Below, piece after piece: positions 26,144 through 38,233 of a stretch of DNA of 64,000 nt. The stretch comes from Mesaphorura yosii (lineage: Eukaryota; Arthropoda; Collembola; Poduromorpha; Tullbergiidae). Location: the NCBI GenBank assembly GCA_009869945.1, contig WIXG01000101.1, positions 124,001-188,000 on the forward strand, given 5' to 3'. Position 1 is the stretch's first letter, and each line of letters begins with the position of its first letter. Made by a program: the position numbers and the translations under genes. The notes below the pieces were generated by a model. The model searched no databases. It worked only from the letters and a program-made list of their open reading frames with translations, and was not told the origin of the DNA.

Positions 26144-28457
26144 TCTGAAATGGCGTGAATATTCACACTATTCTGCTGATTGCACTTTCACTGGTTCCAA
26201 ATTTCAAACAGGCGCTGGTTCAACTAACGAACGAACTCGTCGAAAGAATTTCCATGTCACGCAGCGTCTATCATATGTATGGTTGCTGCGTGTTGGGCAA
26301 CACTAGGTTTAAGTCCCGATTACAGTTAATTCAACACTGCGCTAATTCCCTTTTCACACTGAAATGAATGGTCAAATCTACGGCACGGTTGCCCCTTCGT
26401 TGTGCAGTGTGCTTGTGTCTCCTGCCTTATCTCGACTGTTCCGTTCGTTCATTTCATGTACGTAAATAGCCACAGAAAGTGATTACTGATTGAACGCGAG
26501 TTACGATCGAGTTATAAAGTATTGGAACAACAAAGCGAGTTCTCAAGTGCTTTAGGATTCCTGTCACCGATTCTCACAACTCAGGAAGATTAAGGTTAGC
26601 TATCTCTCATCGGAATAATTACGGATACTACAGTAGCACATCGTGAACATATAATTAGGTTCCTAAGCCTAAACTACCACTAGTTTACATTTGTCGGCTG
26701 AGTTACTGGAGTAGGATTTACTTCAGGAATCGTTCCGCGAAGTTAATTGCTGTTTTGATGCGTTAAACAAAAACAGCAAAACAATGTGCCATTCAAATCA
26801 TACATTTGGGTTTTCGGATTCCTCCGGACTGGACTAGAATCTATGCAACTGATCCGGTTTTCACGGCAAAGGATGTCAATTGCAATGGGTCAGGGTGGTT
26901 GATAAGAAGAGATAGGAAATTGATCCACTTTCCTGTGACTGTTCCATTTTAATCAAGTGGCCGCTAATAATTAATATAAAATGCCACATTCCTGCATCGT
27001 ATTTCAAGAAAGCAGAGGAGCATTCGCGAACCTGGCAAGAGTTTGATCAATTGGTAGGTGCTCTTGCACTTTGAAGAAAGAACTCGCTCGTTTTTGCTTT
27101 CCAGTAGCATAGATCTCAGCCCGAGTCAATGAGCTTTTTACATCAAATAATTTGTGTTTAATGTGTGCCCTCATCCACGCGCATTCTCCATGCACCCGTT
27201 CTATTCAGGCTTCCAATCTCAACAATTGTGAATGGTGCGCTGTCATGTGAGAGATAATTGAAAAGCAGCACGCGTTTTTCGTGATAAGGCTGGCAAATTG
27301 TCTAACTCAAAGTTCATTGGTTGCAATGCAACGGAACGATTATGTGTGGAGCTGATTCGTACCTGACCTGGAGCTAAAGTGATTCACGTGGCAAGCTGCT
27401 GCCTGGCCGGGCCGGGCTAGGCCAATTACCAATGGTAAAATTCCATTTCCAGTCAAAGATCGGCGGCAGTGACAATGGTAATTCAGGCAATTGATAATCC
27501 ACGCTGTTCACTGCAGACGTAAACACAAACAGAATGACGGACGGACTTTTCGTATCTTCAGCACTGCGATGAGTGACGAATAGATTTTTGCTGCCTCGCC
27601 TTGACCGGACAGCCACCTGCTCTGCTGACTTGACTCTTGTACGTCGCCGCGTCTCGTTGTCTCGAAAGTGCCAAATTATGTCAGACGAAATGATTTCTAC
27701 GATTATGCGGGTCGGGCGCGTTTGAAATGAATGACGCAGGCAGACAGTGGGATTGCACTTGCCCGACGTCCTGCACTTGAAATAAGACTGAATTAAGCTG
27801 TATTTCTTTAAACGAGGTTCAATTCTGCAATATTTCATAATTTACTAATCATCACATCAATTTATTTGATTTACAAGGTCAGATGCGACGACGTCAGAAG
27901 GCAGAAGGTGCGGGTTCGTCATACTTCATGCCAGATGGATTAAATTCTGCTTGGTATTAAGGGCCTTAGACATATTAACCCGTTAACATGCTTCATCATT
28001 GCAATGCTCGCAATAATTAATTACATTTTTGAACTAGTATTTTGCCATTGTGGACGATTGAACTGAATTGCGAAAGGCAGGGGTAAACAAAGAGACGCAC
28101 AACGTAATTGAGTCATACCAAGCACGAAACTTTAATGTTCAAAATGCTCCATTACGCAGCAAACTGAAAACTGAAACAAAAACAATCAGACATTAATGAA
28201 ACTTTAATTATTCTACTCTCCACTTTGCCAATTTGTGCCTTGTCTTGTGCAGTTAAATTAAATACGTTTTGAAAATTCGGATGACACCGGCGTGGAGTAA
28301 ATTCCAGTCAGCTAGCCCTGCTTAATTGTGGAATAATCAAATAAAATTCGTCAATCGTTCATTCGGTACAGTGAAGTAAGTTTTTTCTAACCCTCTGACA
28401 CCTATTCTATCAATAAACAGTTGAGAGCTTGCATTTCGACATTAATTGTCATTACAG
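26144..28457. other. Intergenic region with a putative 5' UTR exon end
   Basis: A strong donor (GAA|GTAAGT) at 28376 and an acceptor (ATTACAG) at 28456-28457 define an 82-bp intron in front of the receptor-tail gene. The sequence before the donor has an in-frame stop (TAA about 40 nt upstream) and no ATG, so it reads as 5' UTR. No luminal receptor exons, and no other gene, were recognised upstream. A 154-codon open frame on the minus strand (27374-27838) was judged non-coding. Confidence 0.45.
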
Positions 28458-28505
28458 GGTGAGGTTTCTATTTGCTTGGCGCTAGGCGACAGTAAGCGTT
28501 TCCAA

Positions 28506-28882
28506 ATGTCTTCCACCGCCGACCCAACCGTAATCGTCACGTCCGGCAACGAAGGCCTTTCGATTGGAACTGTGTTTGATCTCCTCTTCTTTATCGGTGG
28601 CTTTATCTACTTTGTCGGCGGAATGCTGCTGAGAAAGTATTTGCGTGGAGCAGAAGGCAAGGAAATGATTCCACACTACGACTTTTGGTCAGAATTGCCA
28701 CTCCTGATTCGAGTAAGTAAGCAATTGCCTGCAGTAAGCAATAATTTGCAGCGTGTTTTATCTACAAGTCTACAAGCACATGGCTAGAGTTTCTACCTTT
28801 TGTATTTCGTTGACGCTTTCAGGATGGAATATTGTTTACAATCAACGGCTGCAAGGCTGACACGACTTACGAGAGGATTTGA
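28506..28882 (+). CDS. Short type I membrane protein like a mannose-6-phosphate-receptor TM and tail
   Basis: Exons 28506-28712 and 28823-28882 encode 88 residues from the first ATG in a 28458-28712 exon. The sequence shows a short luminal stretch, one TM segment (FDLLFFIGGFIYFVGGML), then RKYLRGAEGKEMIPHYDFW, a hydrophobic patch and a C-terminal YERI. The run GAEGKEMIPHYDFW resembles the juxtamembrane part of mannose-6-phosphate-receptor/ATG27-type cargo receptors, and a terminal YxxPhi motif suits AP-adaptor sorting between Golgi and endosomes. The luminal cargo-binding domain is not visible upstream. The gene may truly be tail-only, or its 5' exons were missed. The frame is open 16 codons upstream of the ATG to the acceptor. 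AATAAA lies at 29214-29219. Confidence 0.65.
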
Positions 28883-29351
28883 AATTGAAACGGAACTCTT
28901 AGAGCTTGAACTTGGAACAACAATCAACAATGCGGAAACAAATCACAAACTCAATCAATGTCAGCGTTTTCTGAGATCGCATCGCATAACTACTTAAGCT
29001 TAATAGTATTTAAGACATGCAACATGTATTATCCGTTGCTCTTTGTCTTTGCCAAATGCCTTATCTGAATTAATCTGTCTTCCTCTGTGAATTATGATGC
29101 TAAGATGTGATAAGCCTTCAAGTTCTTCGTATCGTAAATGAAGACAATCAGTGAGTTTTTGCTAGAGACTTCAAAGAATATGTATACGCCTTGTCAACTT
29201 GTATTAACGTAAAAATAAACAATTCTATATTCAACATTGTAATCAAATGACATGTTCATTTACAAGAATTAAGTTATTCAGCAATTGCCGACTACATTCT
29301 ACAGTCATGTTATTGCTTATGCGCTCGTAGGCTATTGATGTTGAGCACCAA
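28883..29351. other. Convergent 3' UTR region
   Basis: It contains the 3' UTR of the receptor-tail gene, with AATAAA at 29214-29219, and the 3' end of the minus-strand WAP-like gene. No further gene was seen. Confidence 0.6.
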
Positions 29352-29692
29352 TTAGCCGGCGAATGAAGGGGTTGAGCAGATTCCACTGCAGCACTTTTGA
29401 TTTCCTGGACACTGGCCGTCACGGGTGCACCGCCTGGATGGCTGCGCTGGAATGCCGTTGCCACCTTGAGAACCTCGGCCACTCGTTCTCGATGAAGAGA
29501 CTGCAGGGCGATAACAGGTGCCAGGCTTAACTGTCAAGAATACAAAAATACACAGTTACTAGAAACTGGAGCTTTTTGACGTATGGCATTGTTGTCGTAA
29601 AACTTACCGGGAGACGCGACGCCAGCTTCTGCCTCCATGAGAAGAGCTGAGGCGAGGACGCAGGTCAGGGCGGCGATGAGGATGAGTTTCAT
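29352..29692 (-). CDS. Secreted WAP-like peptide with six cysteines
   Basis: Two exons (29692-29608 and 29530-29352, phase 1) encode 87 residues. Residues 1-23 form a clear signal peptide (MKLILIAALTCVLASALL). The mature part has KPGTCYRP, a Gly/Ser/Arg-rich linker, then RRCTRDGQCPGNQKCCSGIC. The CxxDxxCPGxxKCCxxxC spacing is that of a whey-acidic-protein four-disulfide core, as in elafin-type inhibitors and crustins. A normal WAP domain has eight cysteines; this one lacks the second and the eighth. Secretion with antimicrobial or protease-inhibitor activity is inferred from the family only. A TATA box and initiator lie upstream. Confidence 0.8.
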
Positions 29693-29808
29693 GGTGACGC
29701 TGAAGTTGAAGTTGTTTAGAGAATAAGCAAGATGCAAGATGTCTGGATGACGCGAAGTTGAAGGAGCACTTGGTCAAGTGTCGTCTGATCTGAAGATGCT
29801 TAAAGCTT

Positions 29809-29845
29809 ACTGATGTCGATACTCTGTATGAAGGATCGTTTTATA
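29809..29845 (-). promoter_or_regulatory. Core promoter of the WAP-like gene (TATA box and initiator)
   Basis: Reading the minus strand, TATAAAA occupies 29845-29839 and a TCAGT initiator occupies 29813-29809, about 34 nt apart. The start codon lies ~117 nt downstream. The spacing is close to the arthropod TATA-Inr norm. The transcription start is inferred. Confidence 0.55.
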
Positions 29846-30700
29846 CCGAATCGATTTAATTCATTATTTTAGCGTATGTACATATTTGTTTTTCATTTTC
29901 GCACGTTTCTTGGAACATGTTTTGAAATTTTTACTTGTTCTAAGAACGACCATCATTGGCACTGCTGTAAAGTACCTATTCATTGTACTGGAAGATAATC
30001 TTCTAACGGCTTGGCTTGACTTGGCTAGAGTCATAAGTTAAATATTATGCGAGCAAATATTTGCTATGTATAAATAGGTATTTGTCAATTATTCCCATTC
30101 ACGGTTGATTCACGCAAAAGGCGAAAAGGTAAGACAAGACCAGTGCGAACTAAGATTGCGATTTGCGAACCTGTGACACATGATTCGAGAGATTACGTAT
30201 TACGTATTTGTACATATCATTCATTAACAGCGACTTCCAGCTGATCTTTGACCTTGTGCTTAGCTTCATAGACACACGCAGAGATCATTTGACATCTTGT
30301 GATCATTCTGACAGCTGGATGCTGGACTGGACTCAAAATTCCAAGAATGGCAAGGCAATTGGAAAGTTTTCATTTCTTTTCTGGAGAATTCTGACACAGA
30401 TCGACAAAGGGTGAAAAGGAGCGAGCGAAATCACGTGAACATTTTGTCCATTGGTCATTGGCCATTTAGCATTTATTGAATACGTTTAAGAAGAGAACAA
30501 AACAGAACAACACGGAATAACAGCAAAATTAATTCAACATTTTGATGTGAAGTATTTTTTATGTACATTTGATATGTCAGTATTCTGGTTTTGTGCTTGG
30601 CACAAGCTTAGCCTAATTAATTGTTCAGTAATGTATTCAAAAAATAAATGCTGAGCTGCCAACTGCAAATCGCTGCACTGTCCATTCGCTAAGATGGTGT
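29846..30700. other. Intergenic region
   Basis: It lies between the promoter of the WAP-like gene and the stop codon of PHGDH. A minus-strand AATAAA (TTTATT at 30472-30477) could be the PHGDH poly(A) signal. No other feature was found. Confidence 0.5.
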
Positions 30701-32889
30701 TTATTTCCTGCGCAGATTGGGAATTTTATCCGCGTTGATGGCGCCGACGAGGGAAGTGCCCTATTCGAGAAGAATCGTTATCAAGTACTGGCATTAGGCA
30801 ACAGAATTTGCGGGGTACCTTGAAAAATCCAACCATCTGTTCGCCAATTTCTTCTGCGACCCGAATTTGAGCCTCTGCAGTGCTGGCGCCCAAATGCGGC
30901 GTGCAAACCATTTTGGGGTGGCTCAACAATTCCCTGAAAAGAATAGCACGAGCTCATAATTTGGCGTGTTTTTCGGGATTTGTGAGTGCATTGTGTCAAG
31001 CTTACTTGTAGTACTCGCTCTTTGGGGGTTCCTCCACAAAGACATCCAGCCCAGCTCCGCCGCACTGCCCTGTCTTGAGGTTTCTCAGCAGAGCCTGCTC
31101 GTCAATGATGCCGCCTCGCGCAACGTTGATGACTCGCACTCCCTTTTTGCACCTGCTGAACACGTCGTCGTTGATCAAATCTGCAGTAAAAATTGAGGCG
31201 AGCTGTTAGTTGATTGACTGGAGATTCTGCACGCGCGGGCAAGGAATTTACGTTTAGTTTCCGGAATCAGTGGAGTGTGAACAGTGATGTAATCGGCCAG
31301 CGGCCAGATTTGATCCAACGACATGCTCTCAACTCCAAATTCTTTCGTGACGGAGCCAGGAATGATTGGGTCGTACCCAATGGTCTGAAAGTAACGAACG
31401 TATCTGAAAATTCTTTGCAAGTTAGGCAAGAACTAAGAGTTTAACTAATCAGTCCTGCATTACCTTCATTCCGTATGACTGCATTCGGATGGCGACCTCC
31501 CGACCGATGCGACCCAGTCCAAGAATTGCCAGTGTCTTTCCATAAAGTTCGTTGCCAGAGTACAGTTTTCTGTCCCAGGCGCCGGTCTTCAGGGAGGCAC
31601 ATGCTTGTGGGACATTTCTGCCAAAAGAGAATGCAAAAGAGTCAGCGCACGGCAGAATTTGGACTTCTACGCAGCGCTTCAGCGCCTGGCTTTTCTGCGG
31701 CTGCGAGCAAGCAAGCGAGCGTCAATTTTGCGGTTAACCTTCTTTCCGGCCTGCAGCGCAGCTGCGAATGCGAATATCTCAAGTTTTACGCGTGCGATTG
31801 AACATTGACCAAAATAGCCAAAATCAGGCTCGAAAGGGAATTCAATTCTTCACTCGATCTGACTTGATCCCAACGGAGAAATGATGAATAAGAAAGCAAT
31901 TAATTCTTTCTTAATTACAACTGGGAGCCGGGCAGATGAAATTACATTGTCAACACGCTTTTTGCATTTTACTGGACTGGAGACACGTAAAGCAAAACCA
32001 AAGGCTGTGACACCGACCGAGAAGATGCGGTTCGAGTGAATTCTATTTGACAATGTTCACCATCACCGTGTACGCATTTGCATTTACATTTACGTTAAGG
32101 TACGAGATTTTATTAGTCATTTCACTTACCGAGCCAAGGAGGCAATCAGGATGCAAGTGTGCTCTGCCGCGGAGAGTGTGTTACCGCCCGGCGTGCTGTT
32201 GTTCAATAAACCATAAAACATCTCTGCTATTATTTGCGAGTTAATTAAAATTCACACAAACAAGAACCAGAGAACCCGAGAAAAGTCTGATTCTGAACAC
32301 TACTGCACTGAAACCAACTCCAAATTCGTTCGAATTACTTTCCTGTTACATATCTCTTTTACGCTTGCTTCATGTTGCTCAATTTCAATTATTTGGAACC
32401 TGAGAACATTATTTTAGAGATTGGTTCCGTAATAAATTGATAGAATTGAAATTCGAAGTAAGTTTCCTTTGCTATATAGTTAGAATTCAGACCTCCAGTG
32501 CTCCATTTGATTAATATGACAATTAGCAATTATGAATAACGTACTTCATCACCAGAATCCCCTTCTTCGTCGCGACATTCACGTCCACGTTGTCGACTCC
32601 GGTCCCGGCACGCCCGACGATCTTCAGCTTGTCACCGGCTGCCTCCAGAACTTCGGCGGTGACCTTCGTCTCGGAGCGCACGATAAGGCCGTCATAATTC
32701 TGCACCAAAAAGTATTGAAATGAATAATTACAGCAATTAATTAGTAATTAGTAGGAGTTGCCTCACCTTGATGGTAGCCAGCAGTTGATCCTTTGTCAGG
32801 CTGAGCTGGTCCACTTCGAACCCGCCCTTTCGGAGCACGTCGGCACAGACGGCGTTGACTGGATCGGAAATCAGAATCTTGCCAGCCAT
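30701..32889 (-). CDS. PHGDH: D-3-phosphoglycerate dehydrogenase, short form
   Basis: Exons 32889-32767, 32699-32545, 32195-32130, 31617-31464, 31384-31252, 31180-31006, 30933-30819 and 30760-30701 join in phase to 326 residues. The enzyme oxidises 3-phosphoglycerate with NAD+ in the first step of serine synthesis, in the cytosol. Visible landmarks are the N-terminal substrate segment ([24 protein letters not shown]), the Rossmann motif GLGRIGRE, the catalytic Arg in [10 protein letters not shown], the Glu in VFVEEPP and the His in TPHLGAS. The protein stops soon after the catalytic domain, without the regulatory ASB/ACT domains of vertebrate and bacterial long forms, as in the short insect enzyme. 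The last intron is only 58 bp. Confidence 0.93.
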
Positions 32890-34640
32890 TTCTCTTTCGG
32901 AGTGAGTGCAGAAGGAACTGAAACCGGTACTTGTGCGAAGTCTACTAAGAAATCAAGGCAAGGAGACTGGAAACCCAAACGCAGTTTGCCGAGTTGTTAA
33001 CTGGTCGAGTGCTGTGGGGCAAAAGGAGCGAGCACATGAGCTTTAAAATCCTCCACTCCCATTTAGGCAACCTACATAATCAAAGTACAGTGTGGGTTAA
33101 CTCGAAAACAACATTATTATTCTGGTTTCAGCCGACGCCGACACTTATTAGCATGTCATACGAATGCTTGCATCTGCTCCAGCCCTGTTCAGCATCATCA
33201 ACAGCTTTTATTCATATTACATAATCGTTATTCGTTAACTGTGCTAATGCTACGCTAAGCCCAGCAGTCAAGTCAGCAGCAGAGTGGTAGTTTATAGTTT
33301 TATGCATATGTGTTTTTACAAAGTTCAAGCTTGAAGGTCATCACGTTTGGGCTCAAGCTCAGAGTCAGAGCGTGGACAAGATTAATGTGCAGCACTCTTG
33401 CACCGCAGCCGCAACCGCTGTCTCCGTACACTTCTTTATGTAGAGCAGTTTTGAACAAATCTAATTACATCAAATTCGTTATCCGTTTGTGTCAATTATT
33501 AACCAGCCCGAACCCAAGCCACTCAAAACGGAAGTTCATCTTCCCTGTCTCTTCCTCCCTAAAACGGCCAGCTACTTTAATGAATGATACAACTATTCAT
33601 CTCACATGATTTTAAGCCGGTCATCGGTCGTCTAGGAAAACATGTGACTAGGTCGATCACGAAGATCTTGTGTGATGCGGATGTATTATAGAATTCCGGT
33701 CTCAGTTATATCTCCACGCACCTCGCGGACGAACTGACCTGACCTCTTGAACCATTTCATTCAATTATGAAGGCGTGTCCTCATTTCTCCACTGCACTCG
33801 TGACTCAATTACGTAATATGTCTGATTGCCAAGCGTCGACCGAGACAGATCAATTCAACTTTCAATGTGAAAACAACAAAACAACAAATCTCAGAAAATG
33901 TGAGGACGAAGATGAAAGATGCGAATGCGTCAAGCTCTCCTTCCTCGCAAAACTCTGAATAAAAAATCATGTCAACTTGTTTTTTACTTCACCGTTTAGT
34001 TTTCGTGCATTAAAAGATGAGCAAGAACAATAAATCAGCAGAATAGGACCACAAAATGCAATGTACTCTTGAAATTTTTTAATCTTTTCAGTCTACTTTG
34101 TTGGCAACTATTTCGCATTATGCATGGGAAATGTGGATCCGTGGAATTTCATTCTTCATGGACAGGAAGTTCGGAGTAAGGTACATTTTCCTTCGTAGAT
34201 TACTTGCAGCAAGGGACAAGACAAGAGAAGTAGCACGGCAAGGTACACAAAATCATGACGGGATGGTCGTATTTAGTCTTCGTTTCGTTTGCGTCTAAAT
34301 TCCTTATCAATGCAAAAACCGCAAATTCTTCGGACCGCACTTGTACTTTGTGCATGGATGGCTGGGACTGGCACACGAGAAAGCATTCATTCTTTGAGTC
34401 TACACACAATGGAAATTAAGACGCAGAAATATCATCACGAAAATTTTCGATTGTCATTGGCGCATCTCGTTCGCAAAGCAATGGTGTCCAGTGCCTGTGT
34501 CTTGGTGGCCTCGTGGTGCTCATCCTCGTCGTGCCCGTGCCTTAATTAAAGTTTTGTTAGTTGTCGAATTCCAATTCCAATTCTCACCAGTGAGCATTTG
34601 CCGTTACTCGATTACTTTATCTTCAGTTCAGTCAGTGATT
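32890..34640. other. Intergenic region
   Basis: This holds the upstream region of PHGDH (-) and of the first four-TM gene (+). Near 34625-34636 are tandem TCAGT-like initiator motifs just before the ATG at 34641. No coding exon could be supported; the open frames at 33.3-34.5 kb show no motifs. Confidence 0.5.
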
Positions 34641-35416
34641 ATGGACCTTTTCCAGAGAAGGCCAGTCGCTGAAGACTACCTGTACAATAATCGGAGACAG
34701 AAATGGGCAGTCAAAATCGCTTTTGCAGATCTGGTAAGTTGGCGAACATCGGCGTTGGCAGCCAATCGGCGTGTCTGATTGCTAGAATGACTTCTTAGTT
34801 CTGTCTCTGTTCAATAGATTCTGGCCAACATTGCCTTCGGCTTGGGCAAGAACGCGTTTTACTATCCGGACTCAGTCGTGACAAACTGGGACCTCCTCAG
34901 CTTTAACATGGTGCAACTCGGCAAGTCAAGCAGGTTTGAATCAGGTTAGTAGTCCGATCTCCACGCCACAAGTAGCACGTAGCACCTTCCACCAATTACT
35001 AATTACAGCGTCAACTGATCGTTGCTCGTCTTTGTACTCCATTTCAGACAATCTTGAAATGATTTCCCTGGCTGTGATATCAATAGGATACATTTTAGAA
35101 GTTGGGCTCTTCATTCTCTTGCATGGCGCGGCCGACAAGGTAATAATACGAAAGGAACTCAAGACTATTACATTAATTAGTTCACTGGACATGCTTTTAA
35201 TTGCAGCGAGACGGTGACAAACTCAAACTGTGGTATCACATCAGATTCATTTTGTACCTCGTCTCATCGACCATCATCGTGACACACGTCGCCATGCTGA
35301 ACGGAACCGTCGAAATATTTCTGGTTCAGAGCTTCCTTGGGCTAATTATCTTATTGTATCGCGGGGGCAGTCTTTTAGTCGTGACGCTGCTGGAGGACCA
35401 AGTCCGCCAATCATAG
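34641..35416 (+). CDS. Four-transmembrane protein, tandem paralogue 1
   Basis: Exons 34641-34733, 34818-34944, 35048-35139 and 35207-35416 (phases 0, 1, 0) encode 173 residues. Hydrophobic segments lie near residues 25-43, 77-98, 114-134 and 142-166. The first exon ends in a conserved AFADL, equivalent to AYIDL and AWLDL in the two genes downstream. The layout resembles small four-TM families expanded in arthropods; whether it belongs to a named Pfam family was not testable. Function is unknown. AATAAA lies at 35465-35470. Confidence 0.8.
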
Positions 35417-35738
35417 CCATTTTATATTTTGTACTCTTCGCATCTTTAATCAGCCATTAAGCGTAATAAAAGAAAATGTTACTCCAATCCCGTCGCCTCG
35501 CCAGGCACAAACCACAAAATCTCAGCCCTTCTGCTTGCCACGTGATTGATTCTTAAATTGGCTTTGATTACCAGCATGAGATTGCGACTGCCTTCGTGGC
35601 TTCTGTTTCTGGGACGCGAGATAACAGAAAACCGCATTTCGTTTTGGTTTCTTCTCTTGAGACTTGTGACCTGTGTTCGCCTAGAATGGTACTTGGCCGT
35701 TGTTTTTCCTGAAGAATTGGAAGATTTCTACTTGTCTG

Positions 35739-36458
35739 ATGGTATCTTTGTTGTGGTGTGGAAATTCACCCAAATCTGGAGTGAAAACCGTAGCCTGGTT
35801 GGATTTGGTGAGCTCCACGCTATCAACTAGAGAAGAGCGGGTAAGCACGTGCTGAAAACGACTTTGTTTTAGGGTTTGGCTCTTTTCCACTTGATCTTTG
35901 GCCTCCTGAGAATTGCACAGCCCCAAATCATCCAGCGTGAAGATGATTCCATCACAATTGTGTACACATTTCAGGATTTTCCAAGCAATTGGTCCATTGA
36001 AAGTATGTCCAAATTCCTCCGTATTCTTACTTTTCTTACGAATTCCGCCATAACTTACTGGGGTTAATTTCTTTCAGCCGGGATTATCGTCACAGTTTGC
36101 GCTAGGCTCTTCGTGTTCCTCGCCGAATTGACGCTAGTTTACCTCCTTTTTAGTGCCGCCAGGGAGGTAACTGCAAAATACCTGAAGGTAATCTCATTTG
36201 CTACGGTCTTATTCCTCTTAATTGTAGCAAAGCACATTCAAAGCCAAATTGTGGATAGCAATCCGCGTCATTCTGCTGATCGTTGGAGTCGTAGGCTACT
36301 CGGTCGAAATTATTCTGGCGGAATTCTCCGAGCAGTACTTTCTCTGGTGGGGTGTTCTGGTGCTGGCGGTCATTTACCGAGTCTACACCATTTTAATTGT
36401 CCGCATGTATTGTAAAGATCTGCTGGCACGGAACTTCCCTCTTCTTAACTCTTCCTAA
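35739..36458 (+). CDS. Four-transmembrane protein, tandem paralogue 2
   Basis: Exons 35739-35807, 35873-36002, 36078-36166 and 36228-36458 encode 172 residues. I chose the start at 35739 because the frame MVSLLWCGNSPKSGVKTVAW runs straight into LDL at the donor, matching the N-terminus of paralogue 3. A longer open frame over the same bases does not fit. A second donor at 36188 would add seven residues in phase, so exon 3 may be spliced two ways. The C-terminal half (VIYRVYTILIV) closely parallels paralogue 3 (ILYRVYTLMIV). AATAAA lies at 36520-36525. Function is unknown. Confidence 0.78.
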
Positions 36459-36892
36459 TCGCATCATCCAATGGCCTTTCATCTTTCGGGCTCCGTGTGT
36501 GATTTTGTACATGTTTTGTAATAAAGTATTGATAATTGCTTTTGTATAGAAATTGAAATTAAACAGAAGCAAGAACCCAATCTCGCCCATATTCATTCAC
36601 ATCGCTGCTCTCCGACCCACATCCGGTTGATTTGATTTGCGGTTGAACGACTCCTGCTCTCATTATCGCGACTCTCCAGTTAATTACGCTCGTCATGCAT
36701 GAAACCAGACCAGGCAAAGCTCGGCTACAGGAATTTGGCCGTTGAAACCATGCACTGGAACTCCGGCGGCATTTGAGCGTTGAATTCCATCCACTCTTTT
36801 CGTTGATTCTGTTCAGTGTTCCAGTTTTGTGGAAGCGTCCGCTTGTGTTCCGTGCAATTGAGCAATTTTGAAGATCTCAAAATCGGGTGGCA

Positions 36893-37632
36893 ATGGGCAA
36901 CATTTTTCGTTGTTGTGGACGAACTGGAAAGCCAGCAGCGCGAGTAGTGGCCTACATTGATTTGGTAAGTCGTTAAGTAGCAGTTTAATTCATTCGTTGT
37001 TAATTGCATTGTTCCATTCTTCCGGTTCATTCATTTTTAGACCATCGCGTTCCTGTCCTTATTGGCCGGATTTTTACTGCTGACGTCTTATCCTGGGCAG
37101 TTTGTTTCAAAACGAGAAGGGGATACAAAGCTTGGAAGTGAGTCTTAAAACTATTAACTGCATTTAAGCTATATTAAGGCTCAGCAAATTAACTTTTAAC
37201 TTTGCAGGCACGCCAAACATCGTGACGATAATCATCTTCCTGGCTGTTTTCTTCGTCGAGTGCTGTTTGGGTGCACTGCTTCTGAGCGCCGCAAGAAATG
37301 TAAGCAAACTCTCGTATTACATCTTTTAATGAGCATAGATCCATAACATAGACAATCTAAAGTTTGCTAACACATTTGTCCTCACACAGAAAGACGCGAA
37401 TCAATGTGACAATTGGTTCAAGATCCGCCTCATCCTCCTCTGCGTGTTTGTGTTTGCACTGATTTACGGCCTGAGTGCGTCACAGTTGCCGGTGATCATT
37501 TTCGTCGGAGGTGGTTTCGGACTCCTGTACATCCTCTACCGCGTCTACACGCTGATGATCGTCAAATTCTTCCAGAACGAGATTGAAAACAACTTCAAGA
37601 TTGCACTGGAAGTGGTACAGCAGAAAGCTTAA
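36893..37632 (+). CDS. Four-transmembrane protein, tandem paralogue 3
   Basis: Exons 36893-36964, 37041-37137, 37208-37299 and 37390-37632 encode 167 residues. The N-terminus MGNIFRCCGRTGKPAARVV is short, basic and Cys-containing, then four TM segments follow (about 20-40, 58-82, 94-115, 120-145) and a charged tail. MG plus CC near the start could allow lipid modification, which is inference. Exon count and phases equal those of paralogues 1 and 2. AATAAA lies at 37718-37723. Function is unknown. Confidence 0.82.
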
Positions 37633-38233
37633 GAAGGCTGGCTGTGGGATGACGATTAATATTTTATAGTAAAGCTAAATTCCTATTCATTTTAATGTTA
37701 CTGTTCGAAGGAGGCCAAATAAAGAGTGCAAGAATGATTCATTAAACAAACTCGTACCAGGCTTGCAGTTTCTGGAGCAGAATTTACATGTACGCAGTTG
37801 GCAGCAGTTACTGGTCGACTTGGTCGGTGATTCATAAGTTGAACTTGGAGTACATGCGAAATATTAACGGTAGAAGTAGAAATCTTTGTTCCTGGAGCCA
37901 GTTGCCAGCAAGCGAAAGCGGCCGCTCACCACAGAACAGAAGTTAATGTAAACATTGTGCCAGTTTTGCGTGTACGTGAATAGCGTTAAGTGTATTAGTT
38001 TATTGAACATATGATAAAGAATGTACATAGGGAACATAGCTGAACAGCTGCGTTGCATGGCATGATAACGAGAGCATTCGTCACCCTTTTCGACGAAATG
38101 CAACAAGTGTTTCCGTGAGTTCCTTCAAAATTGGCATTTGGTAGTCACATTTGGTGCTTCCTCCCTGCTACAATTGCGAAATGTAGTCTACGTTTTAGAT
38201 TAAAAATTTTGTAGTCTTGATTAGTCTAAGAAA
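37633..38233. other. Intergenic region
   Basis: It holds the 3' UTR of four-TM paralogue 3 and the upstream region of the VPS9-fusion gene. No other feature was found. Confidence 0.55.

Noticed and set aside
27374-27838. 154-codon open frame on the minus strand
   Set aside because: The composition is Arg/Ser-rich and random-looking, with no domain, no splice logic and no signal peptide. It lies in an otherwise empty intergenic stretch.
35576-35830. Alternative N-terminus for the second four-TM gene (MRLRLPSWLLF...)
   Set aside because: It is hydrophobic and tempting, but in another frame. The frame starting at 35739 matches paralogue 3 through to the conserved LDL and the donor phase.
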